Of a stretch of 64,000 nt of DNA, positions 16,389 to 24,543 are shown piece by piece. The notes below the pieces were generated by a model, which saw nothing but the letters and a program-made list of their open reading frames with translations, ran no database searches and had not been told where the DNA came from. How positions within the stretch are numbered: the first letter of the stretch is position 1; each line of letters starts with the position of its first letter. The stretch is taken from contig JAFKLT010000044.1 in the NCBI GenBank assembly GCA_017309275.1, forward strand, positions 24,654-88,653. Direction: 5' to 3'. The DNA is from Sphingomonadales bacterium. Lineage in GTDB: Bacteria; Pseudomonadota; Alphaproteobacteria; Sphingomonadales; Sphingomonadaceae. The translations under genes were made by a program, and so were the position numbers.

Positions 16389-16805
16389 ATGATGCGGCAC
16401 CGATCCGAGACATGGCTTGCCTGGTTTTCGCTTTTCGCGACGACGATCCATTTCACCCTCGAAACCTGGTATCATATGGTCTGGGGGCAACCGCTTCAGG
16501 CGTTGCTCGTCGACTATATCAGCGTGGCGCTGATGATTTTCGGGGCCGTGACATCGCTCCGCATCAGGCCGCGTAGTGCGGCCGGCCTGCTGGCCGCCGC
16601 CTGGACCTACAATCTCGGCTTCGGGTGGCGGAGCGCCTTTGGCAGACTGGAGGCGCTGGAGCGCGGCGCGGCGCCGGTCAACGGCGAGGCGTCCTTCGTT
16701 CTCCCGATCGTCGCGGCCTCGCTCATGATCGTGGCAATCGTGATGGTCTGGGCGCTCTTTCTCGCCTGGCGGCAGGCATTGAGCCCTTCACCGGCGAACG
16801 GCTGA
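16389..16805 (+). CDS. Small four-helix membrane protein
   Basis: A 138-residue protein with about four hydrophobic helices: WLAWFSLFATTIHFTLETWYH, ALLVDYISVALMIFGAVTSL, SAAGLLAAAWTYNLGFGW, and IVAASLMIVAIVMVWALFLAW. The His residue between charged ends of helix 1 and the aromatic pattern are conserved-looking, but no family comes to mind. It is the last rightward gene of the metal region. The next gene, a methyltransferase, converges on it. Confidence 0.6.
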   Translation: MMRHRSETWLAWFSLFATTIHFTLETWYHMVWGQPLQALLVDYISVALMIFGAVTSLRIRPRSAAGLLAAAWTYNLGFGWRSAFGRLEALERGAAPVNGEASFVLPIVAASLMIVAIVMVWALFLAWRQALSPSPANG

Positions 16806-16831
16806 CGGCGGGCGAGACACCCGGCTGGTCG

Positions 16832-17500
16832 CTATCGCCGCGCGCGGTAGATCGAAATCGAGCCGGTCGGCGTGGGAATGATCCTTACCTCTTCGACCGC
16901 CTGGAAGCCCGCGTCCGCGAGGATTTCCGGCACGCAGCCCTTGGCGTTGGGCTCGGTATATTCGAACCCGTCGAGCAGCTGAATCTGGCGAAACAGCATG
17001 CGCATCAGGAGCGAGCGCTGCTCGCCATAGTCGGCGATGAAGAGGGTACCGCCGGGCTTCAGGAGCCTGAACATCTGCGCGGCGATCGCTTGCTTGACCT
17101 CCATCGAACACTGGTGGAGGACGAGGCTCGAGACGATCTTGTCGCATTGCTGGAGCGCGTCGATGGCGTCGAGTTCGTCGCCCATCGCCTCGAACCATCG
17201 GATATCAGCGCCCGCTGCGTCCGCCTTGGCGCGCGCGATCTCGAGCACCGCCGGGTCCGGGTCGACCGCGAGCATAACGCTCGCAGGCGCCGCTTCTTTC
17301 AGCGCGATGGCAAGCGTTCCCGTTCCGCATCCGATATCGACAACCCGCTCGCCGGCTTGGGCAGCGACGAGGCGGACGAGGTCGCCGCGCCAGCGTTTCT
17401 CCCGCGTCATGAGCGCGATGGCGGCATCATAACGGTCGAGCGATCCGCTTTTTCCGAGCGCCGGGACGAAGTCTCTGTTCTTGTCGGTCATCCCGTTCAT
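16832..17500 (-). CDS. Class I SAM-dependent methyltransferase
   Basis: A 222-residue methyltransferase with the Rossmann SAM-binding motif I VVDIGCGTGTLAIALKEAAP, the acidic residue at the end of strand 2 (AVDPDPAVLEIARAKA), motif II-like IRWFEAMGDELD and the post-motif LKPGGTLFIADYGEQR. It resembles the UbiE/Methyltransf_25 group of small-molecule enzymes. The substrate cannot be told from sequence. It lies 37 bases downstream of the AraC-type regulator on the same strand and may be under its control or in its operon. Confidence 0.85.
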   Translation of the reverse strand: MNGMTDKNRDFVPALGKSGSLDRYDAAIALMTREKRWRGDLVRLVAAQAGERVVDIGCGTGTLAIALKEAAPASVMLAVDPDPAVLEIARAKADAAGADIRWFEAMGDELDAIDALQQCDKIVSSLVLHQCSMEVKQAIAAQMFRLLKPGGTLFIADYGEQRSLLMRMLFRQIQLLDGFEYTEPNAKGCVPEILADAGFQAVEEVRIIPTPTGSISIYRARR

Positions 17501-17537
17501 CTAGCGGCGCGGCGGCCCGCGCGCTTGAACGCAGGGG

Positions 17538-18227
17538 CTATGGCGCGAAGAGCAGATCGCTCGCGCGAATTCCGAACATCGCTTTGATCGTGCGCGCGAA
17601 ATGGGCGCTGTCGGCGAAGCCCGCCGCATGCGCGGCGGCCGTCACATTGTCCTGACCCTGAAGCGAGTCGAAGGCGATGATCAGGCGGCGCCAAAGAACA
17701 TAGCGCTGGAAGGGCATTCCGAACTCGGATGCGAAGAGATGCCGGAAGCGACCGAGGGAGAGCCCGCTCACCTGCGCCGCATCGGCAAGCTGCACCGGCC
17801 CTTCCTTCATCCGTTGGTCAATCGATGCCATGGCGCCGGCAATGCGCGGATCGATCGCTCCCTTCGCTCCCTTCTTGAGCCACCGTTCCCAGAAGGTCGA
17901 TTGATCGTGTCTTCCCACGACGATCGGCTCCGCCCCTTTCAGCCTGGCTCTCAGCTCGTCGGGCGGGCCGAAGGCGACGGTCGGTTCGATAAACCAGAGA
18001 TCGGCGTCCCGCGCCGGCAGCAAGCGGTGGGCAGCGTCGGGTTCGATCAATAGGCATTGGCCCTCGATCTGCCTGCCCTCAGCATCGACCGCGGCGATGG
18101 GCTCCTCTGAGAAGATCGCCTGAGCAGCGAAATGGCGATGCAAAACTGCATCGCCGACCGATCCCGACCAGCGCGCATAATAGCTTTCGAGGCGAAGCTG
18201 CCCCTTCCAGTCGGACGTGTCGCGCAT
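17538..18227 (-). CDS. AraC family transcriptional regulator
   Basis: A 229-residue regulator starting MRDTSDWKGQLRLESYYARW at 18227. A longer in-frame reading to 18401 is rejected because its extra 58 residues are low-complexity and overlap the leader of the divergent gene. The N-terminal part is a short cupin-like sensor (LLIEPDAAHRLLP). The C-terminal 100 residues are a double helix-turn-helix of AraC type (LADAAQVSGLSLGRFRHLFASEFGMPFQRYVLWRRL, then VTAAAHAAGFADSAHFARTIKAMFG). The likely target is the downstream methyltransferase or itself. Confidence 0.85.
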   Translation of the reverse strand: MRDTSDWKGQLRLESYYARWSGSVGDAVLHRHFAAQAIFSEEPIAAVDAEGRQIEGQCLLIEPDAAHRLLPARDADLWFIEPTVAFGPPDELRARLKGAEPIVVGRHDQSTFWERWLKKGAKGAIDPRIAGAMASIDQRMKEGPVQLADAAQVSGLSLGRFRHLFASEFGMPFQRYVLWRRLIIAFDSLQGQDNVTAAAHAAGFADSAHFARTIKAMFGIRASDLLFAP

Positions 18228-18316
18228 CGGGTTGCGATAGCAGCAAGCGGGCTCGGCCGTCACCTGCCTCCGTGGCGGGCTGTTCCGCCGCGAAGCGCGG
18301 CCCCCTTCGGCGGCCG

Positions 18317-18369
18317 CAGAGGGAGAGGAGAGAGGGGCCAGGTGACGGGTTGAAACCGGGAGAGAGTCT
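18317..18369 (+). promoter_or_regulatory. Structured leader motif, copy A (upstream of DUF932 gene)
   Basis: The leader contains CAGAGGGAGAGG, then after 14 nt TGACGGGTTGAAA-CCGGGAGAGAGTCT, ending 25 nt before the ATG. The same two blocks with the same spacing recur before the ParB-like gene (copy B). A small hairpin GGTT/AACC is possible in the core, and in copy B the equivalent pairs are GGCT/AGCC, a compensatory change. It is probably a transcribed regulatory element or protein-binding site of the mobile backbone. Confidence 0.6.
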
Positions 18370-18394
18370 TCCGGACCCGTCGCGGAGACACGCC

Positions 18395-19588
18395 ATGACA
18401 CTTCTACCCAGCACCCTCGCCCGCGATTCGTCCCCGGGCTACAAGGTCGATATCTCGCGCGGCCAGCGCATCGGCCGCGTCTCGTCCGAATGGTTCTCCC
18501 GGCCCGACGACGAGCGCTACCTGTCGCTCTCCGACCTTTATGATGCAGTGCGCGCGCGGGCCGAGACCGCGACTGCGCGGACTGTCGAAACCCGCGCCAT
18601 TCGCGTCATCGCCGCGCCCGAAGAACCCGAGCGGCTGAGCCTGCTCCTTCCCGACCGCGAAGCGCCGGTTGCACCCACGCACTGGTCTTTCGGGCAAATG
18701 TGCAGTCTCGTCGGGGCGCCGTCGGCCTATCTGCGCCAGCTTCCCGCCGCGTTGGCGGGCATCAACATGCAGCACGGTCTGCTCGCGCATCGCGGGGAAT
18801 TGGTGAAGACGCTCGAGACCGGCAACGGACGTACCGAGTTGCGCGCCGTGACCGGCCCCGATTATGGCCGCATCTGGGATCATGAGCTTGTCGCCGCTGT
18901 GATGAAGATAGCGGGCAATGGCACCGGCGACACGCGGTGGAAGGTGCCGGGGCTCCTCGACTGGTCGACGATGCGCCACAATCCCTTCGTCGAGGTCACG
19001 AAGGATACGACGACGCTCTACGCCAGCGACCGCGACGTCTTCCTCTTCCTTGTCGACGATGCCAATCCGATCGAGGCTGGCCGCCTGCCCAACGGCGATC
19101 CCGATCTCTTCTTCCGGGGCTTCTACTGCTGGAACAGCGAGGTCGGGTCGAAAGCCCTCGGCATGGCGACCTTCTATCTCCGCGCCGTCTGCATGAACCG
19201 GAACATATGGGGCGCCGAGGGCTTCGAGGAGATCAGCATCCGGCACAGCAAGTTCGCGGCTGGTCGCTTCGCGCAGGAAGCGGCGCCCGCGCTCGAACGC
19301 TTCGCCTCTTCCTCGCCGGTTTCCTTCATGAACGGCATCAAGGCCGCTCGCGCGGCGATCGTCGCGCGCGATGATGATGATCGGCAGACCTTCCTGCGCA
19401 AACGCGGCTTCTCGAAGGGTGAGAGCGAGCGGATCATCCGGAGCGTGCTGCAGGAAGAGGGGCACCCGCCCGCATCGATCTTTGACTTCGTGCAGGGGAT
19501 CACCGCGCTGGCCCGCGAGCGTCCGCATCAGGACGGACGCCTCGAGCTGGAGGCCAAGGGTGCCAAGCTTCTGGCCTCGGTCCACTGA
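18395..19588 (+). CDS. DUF932 protein of plasmid/ICE backbone
   Basis: A 397-residue DUF932 (DUF945/YubP-like) protein, a family of unknown function typical of conjugative plasmids, ICEs and phages. Typical segments are THWSFGQMCSLVGAPSAYLRQLP, LRAVTGPDYGRIWDHELV, and the central DVFLFLVDDANPI followed by FFRGFYCWNSEVGSKALGMATFYLRAVCMNRN. The start MTLLPSTLARD at 18395 is chosen because the family begins near there and the upstream in-frame extension covers the structured leader. It is the first of four backbone genes on this strand (DUF932, ParB-like, Toprim, DUF2493). Confidence 0.85.
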   Translation: MTLLPSTLARDSSPGYKVDISRGQRIGRVSSEWFSRPDDERYLSLSDLYDAVRARAETATARTVETRAIRVIAAPEEPERLSLLLPDREAPVAPTHWSFGQMCSLVGAPSAYLRQLPAALAGINMQHGLLAHRGELVKTLETGNGRTELRAVTGPDYGRIWDHELVAAVMKIAGNGTGDTRWKVPGLLDWSTMRHNPFVEVTKDTTTLYASDRDVFLFLVDDANPIEAGRLPNGDPDLFFRGFYCWNSEVGSKALGMATFYLRAVCMNRNIWGAEGFEEISIRHSKFAAGRFAQEAAPALERFASSSPVSFMNGIKAARAAIVARDDDDRQTFLRKRGFSKGESERIIRSVLQEEGHPPASIFDFVQGITALARERPHQDGRLELEAKGAKLLASVH

Positions 19589-19627
19589 GCAAATCTCACG
19601 GTCGCCGCCGGCGTGGTCCTTTCCCTT

Positions 19628-19682
19628 CAGAGGGAGAGGGCTGCGCCGGAGCCATGACGGGCTGAGAGCCGGGAGAGAGTCT
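19628..19682 (+). promoter_or_regulatory. Structured leader motif, copy B (upstream of ParB-like gene)
   Basis: This repeats the leader of the DUF932 gene: CAGAGGGAGAGG, then after 15 nt TGACGGGCTGAGAG-CCGGGAGAGAGTCT, ending 27 nt before the ATG. The spacers between the blocks are not conserved in sequence, only in length. The conserved hairpin arms GGCT/AGCC covary with copy A. Confidence 0.6.
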
Positions 19683-19709
19683 CGCGGCGGCCTGTCATGG
19701 AGAAGCATC

Positions 19710-21827
19710 ATGACGAAACAGGCAAAAATCACCCTCAGCGGCGCGCGGGAAATCCCCTTCAGCGCGCTCGTGCTGAGCCAGGCCAATGTGCGGCGCGTGA
19801 AGGCCGGGGTGTCGATCGACAGCCTTGCGGCGGACATCGCGCGGCGCGGCCTCCTCCAGAGCCTGACCGTTCGAGCGCAGCGCGACGAGGCGGGCCAGGA
19901 AACCGGGCGCTTCGAAGTCCCGGCGGGCGGTCGCCGCTTCCGCGCGCTACAGATGCTGGTGAAACAGCGGCGCCTGGCGAAGACCGAGCCTGTGCCCTGC
20001 ATCGTCCGCGAGGATGATGCCGTGTCGGCCGAAGAGGATTCGCTCGCCGAGAATGTCCATCGCGAACCGCTGCATCCGCTTGACCAGTTCCGGTCGATGC
20101 AGAAGCTCGTCGAACAGGGCACCGACGTCGAAACGATCGCGGCGACCTTCATGGTCACGCCGGCGGTCGTGAAGCAGCGCCTCAAGCTCGCGGAGGTCTC
20201 GCCCAAGCTCCACGACATCTACGCCGATGACGGCATGACGCTCGAACAGCTCATGGCCTTTTCGGTGTCGAGCGATCACGCGCGGCAGGAACAGGTCTGG
20301 GATATGCTCGCCTCGAGCCACACGCAGCAGCCTTGGTATATCCGCGCGCGGCTGACCGAGGACAAGGTACGGGCATCGGACAAGCGCGTCCTGTTCGTCA
20401 CGCTCGACGCCTATCGCGAGGCAGGCGGACATATTCTTCGCGATCTCTTCGAAAGCGATGACGGCGGCTGGCTCGAGGACGTCGCGCTGCTCGACCGGCT
20501 GCAGGCCGAGAAGTTCGAAGCCGAGGTGGCGCGTATCGCGGCGGAAGGCTGGAAGTGGATCGAGACCGCGGTCGACTTCCCTTATGGCCACACCTTCGGC
20601 CACCGCCCGCTCGATGGCGTGGCGGCCGAGACGAGCGCCGACGATGAGGCGCGGATCGAAGCGCTGCGCGAGGAAGCCGACCGGCTCGAAGACGAATGGG
20701 CGGGCACCGAGGACATCCCCGATGAAATCAGTGCCCGGATCGATGCGATCGACGAGGAGATCGCGCCGCTCGTCTCGAAGCCGCTGATCTACGACCCGGA
20801 GGAAGTGGCGATCGCCGGCACTTTTGTCAGCATCGATGTCGACGGGTCGCTGCATATCGAACGCGGCTTCGTTCGTCCCGAGGACGAGCCGCAAGAGCCC
20901 GTCGACGAGGAAGCTGCGGGCGGCGAGGAAGCGGTCGGCGGAGCGGTCGGCGACGAAATGCAGGAAGATGCGGTCGGCGCGACATCTCCGGAGGAAGGCG
21001 GCACCGTCGAGGCCGAAGATCCGGACGATCTTGTCCGCCCGCTTCCCGACAAGCTCGTGACCGACCTCACCGCGCACCGTACCCTCGCGCTGCGCGACGC
21101 GTTGGCCGCAAGCCCGCTCGTGGCGTTTGCGGCGATGCTCCATGCCATCGTGCTCGAATGCTTTTACACCTATGCCTCCTCGGCAAGCTGCGTCGGTATC
21201 GCGCTGCGCAACCATTCGATGGTCGGCTATGATGCGGCGCTCAACGACACACCGTCCGCGCGGGCCATTCGCGAGCGCCACGAAGGCTGGTCCGAGCGGC
21301 TTCCCGATGCGACCGCCGATCTGTGGGACGTGCTTGCCGGTCTCGACGCTGATGATCAGGCGGCACTGTTCGCGCATTGCGTCTCCTTCGGCGTCAATGC
21401 GGTGTGGGAGCCGGCGACCCGCTATAATGAAGGCCGGGTGTCGGCCCGCGCGGTGGCGAGCCGGATCGAGCATTCGCACATCCTCGCGCGGGCGTCGGGC
21501 CTCGACATGGTCCAGGCGGGCTGGGTTGCCACCACGGCCAATTACCTCGGCCGGGTGACCAAGCCGGGGATCCTCGATGCGGTCGAAGAGGCTTGCGGAG
21601 CCGAAGCGGCCGCGAGGATTGCGGGACTGAAGAAGCCCGAGATGGCCAGCGCCGCCGAGGACCTGCTCAAGGGCACCGGCTGGCTTGCACATCCGCTGCG
21701 CACCCCCGTCATCGACGAGCCCGACGGTGATGGGGAGCTGGCTGCGGCCAATGACGATGGCCCTGCAATCGAAGCGGGCCATGACGAGCTGGGCGACGAC
21801 GACATCGACGCGATCGCCGCCGAATAA
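19710..21827 (+). CDS. Large ParB/RepB/Spo0J-like plasmid protein
   Basis: A 705-residue protein with an N-terminal ParB/Sulfiredoxin-like domain (about residues 10-110: IPFSALVLSQANVRRVKAGVSIDSLAADIARRGLLQSL, then GGRRFRALQ and the ENVHREPLHPLDQF box) and a helix-turn-helix segment near residue 145 (TIAATFMVTPAVVKQRLKLAEVS). The long C-terminal half has an acidic linker (residues about 390-440) and an unknown alpha-helical domain. It is twice the size of partition ParB and has no ParA partner, as is usual for this backbone group. Start MTKQAKITL at 19710 follows the structured leader. A role in DNA binding or regulation of the element is likely. Confidence 0.85.
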   Translation: MTKQAKITLSGAREIPFSALVLSQANVRRVKAGVSIDSLAADIARRGLLQSLTVRAQRDEAGQETGRFEVPAGGRRFRALQMLVKQRRLAKTEPVPCIVREDDAVSAEEDSLAENVHREPLHPLDQFRSMQKLVEQGTDVETIAATFMVTPAVVKQRLKLAEVSPKLHDIYADDGMTLEQLMAFSVSSDHARQEQVWDMLASSHTQQPWYIRARLTEDKVRASDKRVLFVTLDAYREAGGHILRDLFESDDGGWLEDVALLDRLQAEKFEAEVARIAAEGWKWIETAVDFPYGHTFGHRPLDGVAAETSADDEARIEALREEADRLEDEWAGTEDIPDEISARIDAIDEEIAPLVSKPLIYDPEEVAIAGTFVSIDVDGSLHIERGFVRPEDEPQEPVDEEAAGGEEAVGGAVGDEMQEDAVGATSPEEGGTVEAEDPDDLVRPLPDKLVTDLTAHRTLALRDALAASPLVAFAAMLHAIVLECFYTYASSASCVGIALRNHSMVGYDAALNDTPSARAIRERHEGWSERLPDATADLWDVLAGLDADDQAALFAHCVSFGVNAVWEPATRYNEGRVSARAVASRIEHSHILARASGLDMVQAGWVATTANYLGRVTKPGILDAVEEACGAEAAARIAGLKKPEMASAAEDLLKGTGWLAHPLRTPVIDEPDGDGELAAANDDGPAIEAGHDELGDDDIDAIAAE

Positions 21828-21845
21828 CGCCACCGACCATCGTTC

Positions 21846-21881
21846 GGGGAGTTCGGCGCTGTGCCGGGCTCCCCATTTTTT
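21846..21881 (+). terminator. Intrinsic terminator after the ParB-like gene
   Basis: GGGGAG...CTCCCC encloses a second inner pairing CGGC/GCCG and is followed by A and six T residues. It begins 19 nt after the stop of the ParB-like gene. Confidence 0.8.
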
Positions 21882-22015
21882 CGCTGGCCCTTGAAATCAG
21901 GACGCTCCGCTCGAACATCGGAGGTGTCCGCCAGGGGCTGCCAGACCGCCGCGTGCCTTCCTGACCCGTTCCTCCGGGCAGGATCGCACGCAGCCTGTCT
22001 TCTGAAGGAGGCCCC

Positions 22016-23050
22016 ATGTCGAGTCCTGCAGCCGAGGTCGCGCGACGCCTCGCCGACGATGCCGAGGCGGTATGCCGCCGATATCTCTCCCATGGACGCC
22101 GCGAGGGACATAATTGGATGGTCGGTGACGTCCGTAATTCGCCGGGCCGCAGCCTTTACGTTCGCCTTTCTGGCACCGCCGACGGTCTTCGGTCCGCTGG
22201 CAAATGGACCGATGCCGCCAGCGGCGATCATGGCGATCTTCTCGATGTCATCGCCGCGAGCTGCGGCCATACATCCTTCCGCGACACGCTCGACGAGGCG
22301 CGCCTCTTTCTGAGCCTGCCTGCGGTCATGCCCGGCGACCGAAACCCGGCTCCGCGTAAAGCACCGCGTGGCACCCCCGAGGCCGCCCGCAGGCTATGGG
22401 CCGGATCGAAGCCGCTCAGCGGCACCCTTGCCCGCGCCTATCTGTCTGCCCGCGCGATCGGCGACCTTCGCGATGCCGAGTGGCTTCGTTTCCATCCCCA
22501 TTGCTTCTATCATCCATCCGAGGACGACGCCCCCGATGTCCGCCGGGCCTGGCCCGCCCTGATCGCGGCGGTCACCGACGAGACGGGAAATGTCACCGGG
22601 GTCCATCGCACCTGGCTTGACGTCGCCGCCTGCGACAAGGCGCCGGTTGCCTATCCGCGGCGCGCCATGGGCCAATTGCTTGGTCATGGTGTTCGGTTCG
22701 GCGCGTCGGCTGCGGTCATGGCGGCGGGCGAAGGCATCGAAACCATCCTGTCCTTGCGGCAGATCACCCCGGCCTTGCCGATGATCGCCGCCCTTTCGGC
22801 AGCCCATCTAGGAGCGCTGAACTTTCCCAGCGGCCTGAAGTGCCTGTATGTCGCGCGCGACGACGACCCGGCGGGTGCGGCCGCCTTTGCGACGCTTTGC
22901 GACCGAGCCCCGCCGCTCGGCATCGAAGTCATCGGGCTCGAAGCGGATCGGGGCGACTTCAACGCCGATCTCATGACACTCGGCCGGCAGCGGATGATCG
23001 GCTCGCTTCGATCCCAGCTCCGGACTGCTGACCTTTCACTCCTGCTCTGA
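22016..23050 (+). CDS. Toprim-domain protein of plasmid/ICE backbone (DUF7146-like)
   Basis: A 344-residue primase-like protein. The N-terminal part has the WTDAASGDHGDLLDVI segment seen in DUF7146/virulence-associated-E-like helicase-primase relatives, but no obvious Cys4 zinc finger. The C-terminal third is a Toprim domain with VMAAGEGIETILSLRQITP (catalytic Glu) and LYVARDDDPAGAAAF (Asp-rich metal site). Toprim proteins of this type accompany DUF932, ParB-like and DUF2493 genes in alphaproteobacterial mobile elements. A GAAGGAGGCCCC ribosome site sits before the ATG. Confidence 0.85.
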   Translation: MSSPAAEVARRLADDAEAVCRRYLSHGRREGHNWMVGDVRNSPGRSLYVRLSGTADGLRSAGKWTDAASGDHGDLLDVIAASCGHTSFRDTLDEARLFLSLPAVMPGDRNPAPRKAPRGTPEAARRLWAGSKPLSGTLARAYLSARAIGDLRDAEWLRFHPHCFYHPSEDDAPDVRRAWPALIAAVTDETGNVTGVHRTWLDVAACDKAPVAYPRRAMGQLLGHGVRFGASAAVMAAGEGIETILSLRQITPALPMIAALSAAHLGALNFPSGLKCLYVARDDDPAGAAAFATLCDRAPPLGIEVIGLEADRGDFNADLMTLGRQRMIGSLRSQLRTADLSLLL

Positions 23051-23367
23051 CGGCTCAGCATCGGCCGGAAGGAAGGCGGGTGAGGGAAGGACCGGCGCTG
23101 ATGCAGCACCACCGGGTGGCCGCGCTCCGGCCTTCGCAAGAGGGCGACTGCGGCGAGCCGCACCGGGCCCGCAATGGCGGGCGGGCGGCTATTTTCCGCA
23201 GGGGCGCGGGGCGCCCCTTTGCATCGCGAAACAAAATAGCCTTCGCCCGCCATCCTCCGCCTTCGGCTTCGGCCGCGGCCTGGGCCACGGTGCAGTTCGG
23301 TACGGCGCGCCGCGAGTGGTCGCCGCGAAGGCCGCGCGAGCGCGGCAAAACCCGACTGGAGACGATC
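23051..23367. other. Intergenic region with large inverted repeat
   Basis: No gene is seen in these 317 bases. The stretch holds several GC-rich hairpins, the strongest being the inverted repeat 23174-23253 described separately. The rest is compositionally ordinary. Confidence 0.6.
23174..23253. repeat. Imperfect inverted repeat with nested hairpin
   Basis: The arms are 23174-23195 and 23233-23253. They pair over ATGGCGGGCG and GGCTATTTT with a 3/2-nt internal loop. The 37-nt loop contains a second stem, GGGGCG-cgggg-CGCCCC. It lies 115 bases upstream of the DUF2493 gene and could be an RNA structure or a protein-binding site. The AT-rich TATTTT end is unusual in this GC-rich sequence. Confidence 0.65.
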
Positions 23368-24300
23368 ATGTTGAGCCCCACCGAACCCGCCGACGATCCT
23401 GCCGACGCCGGCGCCACCCATCTCCTCCTTCAGGAGATGCAGCTCTTTGGACATCGCCCCTTCGAAGACGAACCCGACCCGCGCCCGCTGCCCGATGCCC
23501 GCCTGGCGGCCGGCGCTGTCGCTGATATCTTCGATGCGCTGGCCGGCTGTCTCGACGATACGCGGATAGAGCCCGATCTCGAAGAGCTCCTCTGGAACGT
23601 CGTCAACCTCTTCCACCGCGCGGGGGAGCGGGTCGAACGCAGCCTCGACGACAATGAACAGGCGCAGCGCCGGGCCCAGCGCGAACAGGACGGCAGCGAG
23701 ATCCGGTCGGTCGAGCTCGAACGCCTCGTGCAGCAGGGGATCAGCCTGATCGAACGGCGCGACGCGATGGAATTCTTCCGCGAGAGCGCCGCCGAACAAT
23801 TTCGGACCCATTGCCGCAAGGCCTGGTCACCGCGCGCCGGATCGCGCGCGCAGCACCGGTCGATGACTGCGGCCATGATCGATAGCCGCGACTTCCTCGA
23901 CGCGCGGTTGCGCCAGAAAGCGGCTGCACTTCTTCCCGAGGGCACGCGCATCCTGTTCACCGGCGGCGCCGATGTCGACGATCATAGGGCGATCTGGGAT
24001 GCTCTCGACCGCGCACGCGACCGCCATCCCGATATGATCCTGCTCCATGGGGCGACGCCGACAGGGGCCGAGCGCATCGCCGCCTGCTGGGCCGAAACCC
24101 GCAAAGTGACGCAGGTGGCCTTCCGGCCCGACTGGAGCCGCCATGGCAAGTCCGCGCCGTTCAAGCGCAACGACCGGATGCTCGAAGCGCTGCCGGTCGG
24201 GGTCATCATCTTCCCCGGCACCGGCATTCAGGACAATCTCGCCGACAAGGCTGCGAAGATCGGCCTTCCAGTCTGGGATTTTCGCAAGCGCGGCCGATGA
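23368..24300 (+). CDS. DUF2493 protein of plasmid/ICE backbone
   Basis: A 310-residue protein with the C-terminal DUF2493 domain, a Rossmann-like SLOG/YpsA-related fold (about residues 185-305: RILFTGGADVDDHRAIWDALDRARDRHPDMILLHGATPTGAERIAACWAE, then FKRNDRMLEALPVGVIIFPGTG). The GATPTGAER loop resembles the nucleotide-ligand site of SLOG proteins. The start MLSPTEPADDP at 23368 is chosen because the longer frame covers the inverted repeat. It is the last of the four backbone genes. SLOG domains bind nucleotides or nucleic acids, but the role here is unknown. Confidence 0.85.
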   Translation: MLSPTEPADDPADAGATHLLLQEMQLFGHRPFEDEPDPRPLPDARLAAGAVADIFDALAGCLDDTRIEPDLEELLWNVVNLFHRAGERVERSLDDNEQAQRRAQREQDGSEIRSVELERLVQQGISLIERRDAMEFFRESAAEQFRTHCRKAWSPRAGSRAQHRSMTAAMIDSRDFLDARLRQKAAALLPEGTRILFTGGADVDDHRAIWDALDRARDRHPDMILLHGATPTGAERIAACWAETRKVTQVAFRPDWSRHGKSAPFKRNDRMLEALPVGVIIFPGTGIQDNLADKAAKIGLPVWDFRKRGR

Positions 24301-24358
24301 TGGCAGTCGGGGCATTCGGAGGCTTTCGGCAAAATGGCCCCAATCTGGTTCTATCTCC

Positions 24359-24381
24359 CGAATATATTTGAAATATATTCG
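24359..24381. repeat. AT-rich perfect palindrome upstream of luxR
   Basis: CGAATATATTT-G-AAATATATTCG is a perfect 11-1-11 inverted repeat in an otherwise GC-rich region. It is 163 bases upstream of the LuxR start. It does not match a canonical lux box. A related shorter dyad, ATATTC-GGA-GAATAT, lies at the 3' end of the GntR gene. It is a candidate binding site for a regulator. Confidence 0.6.
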
Positions 24382-24543
24382 TAACATCCGCAAATTTGCA
24401 TCATTGTAGATCGCTATGACCAGCGGCGATCACCCGTCGCCGGCGGGACGGCCCATTGAGAGGGCCCCGCTCGCAGGCCATGACGAGGAGCAGGGACGGT
24501 CGGCCGGCTTGGCGACGACTGCCGTCTGCTGCCATGGGTCGCA

